A DNA stretch of 7,114 nucleotides from Hyphomicrobiales bacterium (lineage in GTDB: Bacteria > Pseudomonadota > Alphaproteobacteria > Rhizobiales > Aestuariivirgaceae): assembly GCA_012032065.1 (NCBI GenBank), contig JAAURV010000160.1, positions 1 to 7,114 on the forward strand, given 5' to 3'. The position numbers and the translations under genes are program-made. The first letter of the stretch is position 1. Each line of letters starts with the position of its first letter. Below, piece after piece: positions 1 through 5,970 of the stretch. The notes under the pieces are model-generated. The model saw only the letters and a list, made by a program, of their open reading frames with translations. It was not told the DNA's origin and ran no database searches.

Positions 1-395
1 GCGCCGCGCGCGTCGATGAATTCGCCGAAAAACTGCCTCAAGGCTACGAAACCGCTGTCGGCGAGCGCGGGATTACGCTCTCGGGCGGACAACGCCAGCG
101 CATCGCCATCGCCCGCGCCGTGTTGCGCGATGCGCCTATCCTGCTGCTCGACGAAGCAACCAGCGCGCTCGATGCGGAAAGCGAGGCCTTCATTCAGGAG
201 GCGCTGTCATCGCTCACGAGAAACCGGACGACACTGGTAATCGCGCATCGGCTGGCGACCGTGCGCAACGCGGATCGCATCGTTGTTCTGGACGGCGGAC
301 GCATCGCCGCCGTTGGAAAGCACGCCGAGTTGATGAAGAAGAGCCCGCTCTACGCCAAGCTCGCCAAGCTGCAGTTCACCGCTCCGTCAGCTTGA
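1..395 (+). CDS. ABC exporter, C-terminal part of the nucleotide-binding domain (5' truncated by the window)
   Basis: This is the last 130 residues of an ABC transporter ATPase; the reading frame enters at base 3. The visible part has, in order, the ABC signature LSGGQRQR (residues 26-33 of the fragment), Walker B with catalytic glutamate ILLLDE (46-51), the D-loop SALD (54-57) and the switch histidine in VIAHRL (H82). The Walker A motif and any membrane domain lie outside the window. The run YETAVGERG before the signature and the DEATSALDAESE run are typical of exporters with fused membrane and ATPase domains (MsbA/MdlB type, COG1132), so the whole gene probably encodes a homodimeric inner-membrane exporter. 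The substrate cannot be told. The gene ends inside the 3' end of the convergent OmpA-domain gene (20-base overlap), so there is no room for a separate terminator. ATPase identity is certain; the exporter subtype is inference. Confidence 0.93.
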   Translation, partial: AARVDEFAEKLPQGYETAVGERGITLSGGQRQRIAIARAVLRDAPILLLDEATSALDAESEAFIQEALSSLTRNRTTLVIAHRLATVRNADRIVVLDGGRIAAVGKHAELMKKSPLYAKLAKLQFTAPSA

Positions 396-1464
396 GCTCG
401 ATGCGGCGGTTCTGGGATTTGGCGTCTTCGGTCGAGCCCTGCTCCAGTGGCTGAAACTCTCCGAAGCCCGCGGCAACGAGATGCTTGGGCGACACGCCCT
501 TGGCAATGAGAAAGTTGACCACCGCAATGGCGCGGCCCGACGACAGTTCCCAGTTGGACTTGAATTGCGCTGACAGTATGGGGTCGCTGTCCGTGTGTCC
601 ATCGACTCGCAATACCCAGGCAATATCGGCGGGGATTTCCGTTTCAAGCTGTTTCAGCGCATCGGCGAGCTTGGTCATTTCCGATTGTCCGGCCGCATTG
701 AGATCGGCCGCGCCCTTGGGGAACAACACTTCCGACTGGAATACGAAGCGGTCGCCGACCACCAGAATGTCCGAGCGCTGCGAGAGAATCTGCCGGAGCC
801 GCCCGAAGAACTCGGAGCGGTAGCGCGACAGTTCCTGCACCCGCTGCGCCAGCGCCGAGTTAAGCCGCTTGCCGAGATCGGCGATCTGCGCTTCCGACGA
901 TTTATTGCGCGCTTCCGCATCCGTCAGGATATCATTGAGTTGCCCGATCTGTCGGCGCAGCGCCGCGATCTGCTGGTTCAACAGTTCGACTTTCGCGAGC
1001 GCTTCGGCGGAGAGTGTTTTCTCCTTGTCGAGTGCTGTCTGCAAACCGCTGATCGTGGTTCCAGCCGCTGTTCCCCTCTGGCTTTCGGATGAAAGAGATG
1101 CAAGCAAATCCGCATTCTTGGCCTTCTCGGCATTGAAATCGTCGCTAAGCGCCACGAGCGTTGCTTCGATGTCCTTCTTGGCGGATTTCTCAAGCGCCAG
1201 AAGTTCGGTCAGTTCCGCGATCTGCGAGCGAAGCTGGCCGAGTGCCGAGTCCTGCCCGGAGATTTCGCGCGCCAAGAGGAACTGCGCCACCATGAATACG
1301 GAAAGCAAAAACGTGATGACCAGCAGAAGCTGCGCCATCGCATCGACGAAGCCCGGCCAGTAAGGAGCATCCTCATGGCGCGCCTGCGCGACAATGCGCT
1401 GGCCATGCTTACTCCTCGCTCTCGGCGCGCATGCGCCCGCGAAGAGACGGCGGCGGCGGCACAT
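376..1464 (-). CDS. OmpA/MotB-like peptidoglycan-binding protein with TM helix and coiled coil (5' end frame-disrupted)
   Basis: The open frame from 1464 gives 362 residues. From about residue 32 it reads as a standard protein: a conserved YWPGFVDA stretch (35-42), one TM helix (about 44-65), a long Gln/Ala/Leu/Glu-rich coiled coil (about 70-215) and a C-terminal OmpA domain (about 235-360). The OmpA domain carries GHTD (289-292), NWELSSGRA (304-312) and NRRIELKL (352-359), including the Asp and Arg that hold peptidoglycan in this fold. Asp41, just before the helix, sits where MotB has its proton-binding Asp. It is probably the wall-anchored partner of the MotA-like protein encoded directly upstream in the same operon. 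The start is doubtful. The ATG at 1464 has no good ribosome binding site and overlaps the upstream gene by 56 bases, and residues 1-31 look like translated junk. The well-placed ATG at 1406 is in another frame. Met43 (1336-1338) would lose Asp41. The body is certain; the 5' end is not. Confidence 0.88.
   Translation of the reverse strand: MCRRRRLFAGACAPRARSKHGQRIVAQARHEDAPYWPGFVDAMAQLLLVITFLLSVFMVAQFLLAREISGQDSALGQLRSQIAELTELLALEKSAKKDIEATLVALSDDFNAEKAKNADLLASLSSESQRGTAAGTTISGLQTALDKEKTLSAEALAKVELLNQQIAALRRQIGQLNDILTDAEARNKSSEAQIADLGKRLNSALAQRVQELSRYRSEFFGRLRQILSQRSDILVVGDRFVFQSEVLFPKGAADLNAAGQSEMTKLADALKQLETEIPADIAWVLRVDGHTDSDPILSAQFKSNWELSSGRAIAVVNFLIAKGVSPKHLVAAGFGEFQPLEQGSTEDAKSQNRRIELKLTER
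1360..1406 (-). other. Suspected single-base frameshift at the start of the OmpA-domain gene
   Basis: The ATG at 1406-1404 follows the stop of the MotA-like gene by two bases (TAAGCATG) and has a strong GAGGAG site. It reads MASALSRRRAM and then goes out of frame, ending at 1209. The OmpA-domain body, beginning HEDAPYWPGF, is in the neighbouring frame over the same bases. Adding one base between 1406 and about 1378 would join MASALSRRR to HEDAPYWPGFVDA, which matches the usual layout of a short basic head followed by YWPGFVDA and the helix. This could be a real mutation or a sequencing/assembly error. Confidence 0.6.
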
Positions 1465-2452
1465 GCTGCCCGGTGGCGCGGATCAAAAGCCGCTGAATTT
1501 CATTCTGCTGCACCTGCTGCGTCTGCGCCCACTGGCGCACCATCTTCTGCTCCTCGCGCATCTGCTGTACCAGGCTTGCGACGGCGCCGGCGAGCTGCTC
1601 CATCGACTCCGGCGCAGCGCCGCCATTGGCGGCATTGGCGTCGATCTGCTTGCCGAGTTTATCGAGGCCCTTCTGGATCGTCTGGATGTCATGCTTGATG
1701 TAGCTGGAAAGATTTGCGCCCTGCCCATCGCCCTGACGGATATCGGTGATGGTCGAGAGCCAGTCTTCGAGATCGGTGTAGAAGCGGTTTTGCGCCTGCG
1801 ACGCCTTCAGGTCCATGAAACCCAGGATCAGCGATCCGGCAAGGCCGAAGAGCGATGACGAGAACGAAAGCCCCATGCCGGCCAGCGGCCGTTCGAGGCC
1901 GGTTTTCAATTCCTCGAAAACGGTGCTCGATTGCGCCGAGGTGACATCGAGCGCGCGGATGGCATCGCCAACCGAGGTGACGGTTTCGAGCAAGCCCCAG
2001 AACGTGCCGAGCAGGCCGAGGAAAATCAGAAGCCCGACAAGGTAGCGCAGCAGATCTCGCGATTCATCGAGCCGCGAGGCCAGCGAATCCAGCATCGAGC
2101 GCATCGAAAGCGGCGACAGCACCGTGCCGCCGGGTCTGGAACCCAGAAGCGTTGCCATGGGTGCCAGAAGCTTGGGCTGCGCCAGGAGGTCGGCGCCGGG
2201 CTCTGCTTTGCGGAAGTCGTTGACCCAGCGGATTTCCGGAAACAGCCGCCAGACCATGCGGTAGGAATAGATCATGCCGAGAGCCAATGTGGCGAGGATC
2301 ACGCCATTGAGACCGGGATTGGCCATAAAGGCCCGCTGCATGCCGGGAAGCAGCACCGCGATCAGAATAGCCACCACGAGCGTGAACACCAGCATGTGCA
2401 CCAGATGAACGCGCGGAGGCTCAAGTACCGTTGTGTCGTCGGTGTATGCCAT
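1409..2452 (-). CDS. MotA/TolQ/ExbB-family proton channel protein
   Basis: This 347-residue inner-membrane protein has two N-terminal helices (about 18-36 and 48-66), a cytoplasmic stretch with FPEIRWVNDFR (71-81), then the family's core helix pair. Helix 3 (about 135-158) holds LGLLGTFWGLLETV and helix 4 (about 190-214) holds the small-residue run GMGLSFSSSLFGLAGS. The C-terminal part (about 245-325) is Gln/Glu-rich, likely coiled coil, ending in a PPPP linker and an acidic tail. The GTxxG helix and the Ser/Gly-rich helix are hallmarks of the MotA/TolQ/ExbB family. The genetic partner downstream is an OmpA-domain protein with one TM helix. The pair is therefore inferred to use ion flow to move or pull on a peptidoglycan-bound partner, like TolQR or MotAB. 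No flagellar genes are near, so it should not be called motA. The start at 2452 has AAGG 4 bases upstream. I see no convincing sigma-70 promoter in 2453-2552. Confidence 0.9.
   Translation of the reverse strand: MAYTDDTTVLEPPRVHLVHMLVFTLVVAILIAVLLPGMQRAFMANPGLNGVILATLALGMIYSYRMVWRLFPEIRWVNDFRKAEPGADLLAQPKLLAPMATLLGSRPGGTVLSPLSMRSMLDSLASRLDESRDLLRYLVGLLIFLGLLGTFWGLLETVTSVGDAIRALDVTSAQSSTVFEELKTGLERPLAGMGLSFSSSLFGLAGSLILGFMDLKASQAQNRFYTDLEDWLSTITDIRQGDGQGANLSSYIKHDIQTIQKGLDKLGKQIDANAANGGAAPESMEQLAGAVASLVQQMREEQKMVRQWAQTQQVQQNEIQRLLIRATGQHVPPPPSLRGRMRAESEE
1412..1417 (-). promoter_or_regulatory. Ribosome binding site for the ATG at 1406
   Basis: GAGGAG on the minus strand lies 5 bases before the ATG at 1406 and overlaps the last codons of the MotA-like gene, which suggests translational coupling. 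It argues that 1406, not 1464, was the original start of the OmpA-domain gene. Confidence 0.65.
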
Positions 2453-2520
2453 GACGCCTTATTGCCGCTCGCTGTCCCGTTGTCGCACCAGATTGATGCA
2501 AATCTAGACGAATGCGTGGC

Positions 2521-2550
2521 GAAAAGGGAGGGGTTCTAGGCGCGCACCCC
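2521..2550 (-). terminator. Possible weak terminator after the dioxygenase gene
   Basis: Just after the TAA of the dioxygenase gene the minus strand has GGGGT (2550-2546), an 11-base loop, ACCCC (2534-2530), then TCCC and four T (2525-2522). The stem is only 5 bp and the T tract is short and set back, so this is a weak call. The rest of the 100-bp gap to the MotA-like gene shows no clear promoter. Confidence 0.3.
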
Positions 2551-2552
2551 GT

Positions 2553-3215
2553 TTAATCCTCAGCCCACATGCGGATCAGCGTATTGCGCACCTTCAGCAC
2601 GTGATCCATCAGCTTGCGCTCCGCGCCGTTTTGGCGAAGCCCTGCAACTGCTTGATCCAGTTCAAACAACGTTTCGCGCTGCTCGGCACTCCGGATAAAG
2701 CTCCGGACCCAGCCGACGATGGCCAGCCTTTCGCCACGAGTGACTTCCGCGACATGGTGCAGGCTCGTCGTCTGATAGAGCACCATGTGACCGGCGGGCA
2801 GCTTGAAATCGCTCTCTCCGTCCGCGGATTCGATCACTATTTCTCCGCCCTCGTAGGTGGCGGGATCGGAGAGAAACAGTGTGAACGACATGTCGGTGCG
2901 CATACCACCCATCAACGCATCGTCCACATGGCGGCCATACGCCATGCCCGGCCTGTACCGCGACACCAGCGTTTTGACGAAAGCCTTGGGGCGGACTGCC
3001 GATTGAAACACAGGATTGGCAAGAAGCGCTGCTTTCGCCTGCTCCATCGCGGCCTGCGCCGCGGAACCGGCCGATTGATCGTTGTTTTTCACATCCTTGG
3101 CGTACCAGCCGGCCGAGGCCTTGCCGGACACAAAGGAAGCTGCCTCTCGTTCGAGGGATTGGCGCATGGCCAATACGGTTTCGGCAGAAAGGACATCGGC
3201 GATTTGCAGAAGCAC
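2553..3215 (-). CDS. piuC: Fe(II)/2-oxoglutarate-dependent dioxygenase, PiuC/YbiX type (PKHD-type hydroxylase)
   Basis: With the GTG start at 3215 the protein has 220 residues, close to the roughly 225 usual for the family. The jelly-roll iron site is complete: His96 and Asp98 in GRHVDD, the distal His153 in TSLHHV, and the 2-oxoglutarate-binding Arg163 in TRGERLA. The N-terminal VKNNDQ (residues 42-47) and the C-terminal FELDQAVAGL (184-193) are typical of PiuC/YbiX. Family members are soluble hydroxylases often found with siderophore or iron uptake genes; their substrate is not settled. An earlier in-frame TTG at 3227 would add MELS, but it overlaps the GGAG ribosome site at 3222-3225. That site lies 6 bases before the GTG, and homologues start with a short head resembling MLLQIADVLS. 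The gene is divergent from the imelysin-like gene, and its inferred promoter overlaps a palindromic operator. Confidence 0.93.
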   Translation of the reverse strand: MLLQIADVLSAETVLAMRQSLEREAASFVSGKASAGWYAKDVKNNDQSAGSAAQAAMEQAKAALLANPVFQSAVRPKAFVKTLVSRYRPGMAYGRHVDDALMGGMRTDMSFTLFLSDPATYEGGEIVIESADGESDFKLPAGHMVLYQTTSLHHVAEVTRGERLAIVGWVRSFIRSAEQRETLFELDQAVAGLRQNGAERKLMDHVLKVRNTLIRMWAED

Positions 3216-3221
3216 GGACAA

Positions 3222-3225
3222 CTCC
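3222..3225 (-). promoter_or_regulatory. Ribosome binding site that selects the GTG start of the dioxygenase gene
   Basis: GGAG on the minus strand is followed by a 6-base spacer and GTG at 3215-3213. The alternative TTG at 3227 would contain this site within its first codons and has none of its own. Confidence 0.6.
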
Positions 3226-3231
3226 AAATTT

Positions 3232-3248
3232 CCGATTGATTTAGTCGG
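3232..3248. promoter_or_regulatory. Second, degenerate IscR-like operator half of the divergon
   Basis: CCGATTGATTTAGTCGG has the same frame of conserved bases as the perfect palindrome at 3265-3281 and differs from the core YYGACTRWWWYAGTCRR at one position (T for C in GACT). The outer arms extend to TTCCGA and TCGGAA (3230-3235 and 3245-3250). Its centre (3240) is 33 bp from the other site (3273), about three helical turns. It lies downstream of the inferred dioxygenase promoter, between it and the gene. Confidence 0.55.
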
Positions 3249-3264
3249 AATTAGACGCTAATAA

Positions 3265-3281
3265 CCGACTATAATAGTCGG
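3265..3281. promoter_or_regulatory. Perfect 17-bp palindrome matching an IscR type 1 / Rrf2-family operator
   Basis: CCGACTATAATAGTCGG is an exact inverted repeat, with 8-base arms around a central A. It matches every position of the core YYGACTRWWWYAGTCRR of the E. coli IscR type 1 site as I recall it, and the left flank ATAA also resembles that site. IscR and its alphaproteobacterial relatives are Fe-S-sensing Rrf2-family regulators. The palindrome overlaps the inferred -10 elements in both directions, which fits repression of both genes when Fe-S supply is good. The regulator itself is not in the window. Confidence 0.7.
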
Positions 3282-3296
3282 GAAATGGAGTTACAA
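3268..3296 (-). promoter_or_regulatory. Inferred sigma-70-like promoter of the dioxygenase gene
   Basis: On the minus strand TTGTAA (3296-3291) is followed by a 17-base spacer and TATAGT (3273-3268). The -10 lies within the palindromic operator and the -35 touches the start codon of the imelysin-like gene. The leader to the GTG start would be about 45 bases and would contain the second operator copy. Confidence 0.5.
3270..3275 (+). promoter_or_regulatory. Inferred -10 element for the imelysin-oxidoreductase operon
   Basis: TATAAT sits in the centre of the palindrome. No good -35 lies 16-18 bases upstream, so the promoter is either weak or helped by an activator. Transcription would start about 10-15 bases before the ATG at 3296, leaving a short leader with GGAG (3287-3290) placed 5 bases before the ATG. 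Confidence 0.45.
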
Positions 3297-4546
3297 TGGC
3301 CAAAATGCTGAAAACATGGACCGCTCTGGGGGTCGCCGTACTGGCAGGGGCACAAACGGCGCAAGCCCTGACGGCAAAGCTCAGCAACGCGGCATCGCCT
3401 TTGTTAGTTCAGGCGCAAGCCGAAGGCGGTGAAGGTGGCGAGGGCGGAGAAGGCAGCGGCGAAACGCCAACGATATATGCGCTGTCCTCAACTGATGCCA
3501 ATGCCTTCAACTATGACGCAAAGCCGCAAATCGCAGCTTACGCCGATCTCGTTCACAGGAGTTACGCGGAGTCGAAAGCAGATGCCGACAAGCTCGCAGC
3601 CGCCATCGACGCCCTGCTCGACGCACCAACCCCCGAAAGTCTGGCAGCCGCACGCGATGCTTGGGTGAAGGCGCGTCCAGCCTATCTCCGCACCGAAACT
3701 TTCCGCTTCTACGATGGACCGATCGAAGCCATCGAAGGCGAAATCAACGCCTGGCCGATGAACGAAACCTTTGTCGACTATGTCGAAGGCAAGCCCGGCG
3801 CAGGCCTCGTCAACGGCAAGGAACCGCTCAACCTCGCAACTTTGACCGAAGCAAACCAGAAAACCGACGAAGCCGATGTGACCACGGGCTGGCACGCCAT
3901 CGAATTTTTGCTTTGGGGCCAGGATCTCTCCGCGGAAGGCCCCGGAAACCGTCCACACGCCGATTATGTTGCGGGCCAGGGCAACAACGACCGCCGCCGC
4001 GCTTATCTGAAAGCTGCGGCTGAGAAATTGGTCGGCGATCTCCAAAAACTCGAACAGGCCTGGGCGCTGGGCGCGAACGGCAACTACCGCGAGACCTTCG
4101 AAAAGCTCGAACAGCGCGAAGCCTTGGGCCGTATCGTCAATGGCATGGCGGTTCTGGCCGGTTTCGAATTCATGTCGGAACGGCTCGCCGTCGCTCTCGA
4201 CTCCGGCGACCAAGAGGACGAGCATTCCTGTTTCTCGGACACGACGAAGCAGGACTTCGTCCACGACTTCGAAGGCATAAGGCGCGTCTGGACGGAAACT
4301 AAACTTGGCGAGCTGCTGGCAAGCCGCGATCCGCGGCTTGCCAAAGCCGTGGACGCCGCCATGACCGATGCCGAAAGCAGGATCGCGGCACTCGGCGATC
4401 CGTGGGACGGCGTGCTTGCGGCAGCGAAAGACTCGCCCGAGCGTCAAGCCGCGGAAGCCGCCGTGCAATCCCTGCAAGCACTCGCTAACGAGCTTAAAAA
4501 AGCCGGTAACAATCTCGGCGTGATCGTTCTCATTCCAACCGGATAA
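3296..4546 (+). CDS. Imelysin-like (M75) periplasmic iron-regulated protein, IrpA type
   Basis: The protein has 416 residues and a Sec signal peptide with a likely cut after TAQA (about residue 24). A low-complexity acidic Gly/Glu stretch follows (residues 43-56), then the helical imelysin fold. Family marks are the GxHxxE motif in GWHAIE (His200, Glu203), the FYDGPIEAIEGEINAWP segment (138-154), and DEHSCFSDTTKQDF (308-321), the signature of the iron-regulated IrpA branch. Imelysin-like proteins are thought to bind iron or haem in the periplasm; despite the M75 name, peptidase activity is not established for most. Context agrees: a PiuC-type dioxygenase lies divergently across an IscR-like operator, and a di-heme oxidoreductase gene follows after 5 bases in the same operon. 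The start at 3296 has GGAG 5 bases upstream. I see no frame break. Function in iron uptake is inferred. Confidence 0.92.
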   Translation: MAKMLKTWTALGVAVLAGAQTAQALTAKLSNAASPLLVQAQAEGGEGGEGGEGSGETPTIYALSSTDANAFNYDAKPQIAAYADLVHRSYAESKADADKLAAAIDALLDAPTPESLAAARDAWVKARPAYLRTETFRFYDGPIEAIEGEINAWPMNETFVDYVEGKPGAGLVNGKEPLNLATLTEANQKTDEADVTTGWHAIEFLLWGQDLSAEGPGNRPHADYVAGQGNNDRRRAYLKAAAEKLVGDLQKLEQAWALGANGNYRETFEKLEQREALGRIVNGMAVLAGFEFMSERLAVALDSGDQEDEHSCFSDTTKQDFVHDFEGIRRVWTETKLGELLASRDPRLAKAVDAAMTDAESRIAALGDPWDGVLAAAKDSPERQAAEAAVQSLQALANELKKAGNNLGVIVLIPTG

Positions 4547-4551
4547 GGCGC

Positions 4552-5964
4552 ATGGGCGCCAAGTCTCTCTCGCTGGCCTTGGTCTTGACCGGCATGAGCC
4601 TCGCGGCTTTTGCCGGCGAAGCTGTTGGACCATCGTTGCGCGAGCAGCTCCTCGCGATCCCATTAAGCAAGGCCCTTGGCGGCGATACCACGCGTCCGCT
4701 TGTGGCGCGGAACGCCTTCTCGTTTCAGGTTCCCAATGCGCCCAGACGGCATCAACGCCCCTTCTCCTTCGGCAACCGCCTGTTCAACACCAACTGGGTC
4801 GAAGCGCCGGCATCGGTGAAAAGCTTCGACGGCTTGGGGCCAGTGTTCAATCGCGTGTCCTGTTCCGGCTGTCACATCAAGGATGGGCGTGGAAGCCCGC
4901 CGCCAGCCGGCAAAGGGCCGATGGACAGCATGCTGCTGCGTGTCAGCATTCCTGGTGAAGGCCCGCATGGCGGACCGAAACCTGTTCCCGGTTATGGCGA
5001 TCAGTTGAGCGAACGGGGAATTGCGGGCGTTGCGCCGGAGGGGCTTGCCGAGGTGAGTTATGAAGAAGTGCCAGGCCGCTATGGCGATGGCGAAACTTAC
5101 TCACTTCGCAAGCCGCAATACCGGATTACGGAGACGAAATACGGCCCCCTGCCCGCCGATGTGATGATCTCGCCACGCGTCGCTCCGCAGGTAATCGGGC
5201 TTGGCCTTCTGGAGGCCGTACCCGAAGCTGCTCTGCGGGCGCTAACCGACCCGGATGACAGGGATGGCGACGGTATTTCCGGACGTATCAACAAGGTCTG
5301 GGATTCAGCGCAGCAGGCAAAAATGATTGGCCGCTTCGGCTGGAAAGCAGGTCAGCCCGATCTTCTCAACCAGAATGCCTCGGCGGCGATTGGCGATATC
5401 GGCCTCACGACCTCGTTGCATCGGATTGAAAATTGCAGCGAAGCGCAGACATCGTGCCGTTCTGCGATAACAGGTGGCGAGCCAGAAATGGATGATGGGT
5501 TTTTGGAGAAGCTGACTCTTTACACAGCGTCGCTCTCAGTACCGGCGCAGCGCAACGCGGACGCTCCGGAAGTGAAGCGCGGCGGCGAAGTGTTCCGCGC
5601 CCTTGGCTGCGCATCCTGCCATATGCCAACGCTGCGAGCCGGGCATCACGCGCGGCCTGAATTGGCCGGACAAACCTTTCATCCCTTCACCGATTTACTG
5701 CTGCACGACATGGGACCGGGCCTCGCCGACAATCGCCCAGAGTTCGAAGCCTCGGGCAGCGAATGGCGCACGCCGCCGCTCTGGAGCCTTGGCCTTGTGC
5801 CAATGGTCAATGGCCACGACAATCTTCTGCATGATGGCCGGGCGCGCGGGTTCGCCGAGGCAATCCTCTGGCATGGCGGCGAAGCGGAGGCCGCGAAAGA
5901 AGCGTTTCGCAATGCGCCAAAGGACGAGCGCGAGGCTCTGATCGCCTTCCTTAAATCCTTGTAG
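4552..5964 (+). CDS. Di-heme c-type cytochrome oxidoreductase (COG3488, 'thiol oxidoreductase' family)
   Basis: This is a 470-residue periplasmic protein with a Sec signal peptide (cut near AFA, residue 21). It has two covalent heme sites, CSGCH (104-108) and CASCH (353-357), arranged as in the MauG/cytochrome c peroxidase superfamily. Other recognisable parts are RLFNTNWVEAP (76-86), an Asp-rich loop DPDDRDGDGISG (233-244) that looks like a calcium site, and LLHDGRARGFAEAILWHGGEA (425-445), typical of this family. The start is 5 bases after the imelysin-like stop, with AAGG overlapping that stop, so the two are co-transcribed and probably coupled. Co-occurrence with imelysin genes is a known arrangement. 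An obvious inference is electron transfer linked to periplasmic iron reduction or oxidation, but no reaction is proven for the family. The usual further members (a second imelysin-like lipoprotein and DUF1513) are absent downstream. Confidence 0.92.
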   Translation: MGAKSLSLALVLTGMSLAAFAGEAVGPSLREQLLAIPLSKALGGDTTRPLVARNAFSFQVPNAPRRHQRPFSFGNRLFNTNWVEAPASVKSFDGLGPVFNRVSCSGCHIKDGRGSPPPAGKGPMDSMLLRVSIPGEGPHGGPKPVPGYGDQLSERGIAGVAPEGLAEVSYEEVPGRYGDGETYSLRKPQYRITETKYGPLPADVMISPRVAPQVIGLGLLEAVPEAALRALTDPDDRDGDGISGRINKVWDSAQQAKMIGRFGWKAGQPDLLNQNASAAIGDIGLTTSLHRIENCSEAQTSCRSAITGGEPEMDDGFLEKLTLYTASLSVPAQRNADAPEVKRGGEVFRALGCASCHMPTLRAGHHARPELAGQTFHPFTDLLLHDMGPGLADNRPEFEASGSEWRTPPLWSLGLVPMVNGHDNLLHDGRARGFAEAILWHGGEAEAAKEAFRNAPKDEREALIAFLKSL

Positions 5965-5970
5965 GCGGGA

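Noticed and set aside
595..1092. Open frame of 165 residues on the plus strand opposite the OmpA-domain gene
   Set aside because: It lies fully antisense to a gene with clear domains, has no ribosome site, and its composition is the mirror of the coiled-coil coding sequence.
1931..2539. Open frame of 202 residues on the plus strand
   Set aside because: It is antisense to the MotA-like gene, rich in Arg/His/Gln, without domain features.
3230..3290. Fur, Irr (ICE) or RirA (IRO) box in the divergent region
   Set aside because: The palindrome lacks the TTTAGAA-type arms of an Irr box and the ATAATGATAAT-type pattern of Fur; the match to the IscR type 1 core is far better. A RirA-like reading cannot be fully excluded because RirA is in the same Rrf2 family.
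4490..4506. Run of six A near the end of the imelysin-like gene as a possible programmed frameshift site
   Set aside because: The codon phase (AAA AAA GCC) does not give a slippery heptamer, and the gene ends normally a few codons later.
3488..4663. Open frame of 391 residues on the minus strand
   Set aside because: It is antisense to the imelysin-like gene, which has a signal peptide and family motifs. It has no recognisable domain, and long antisense frames are expected in GC-rich DNA.
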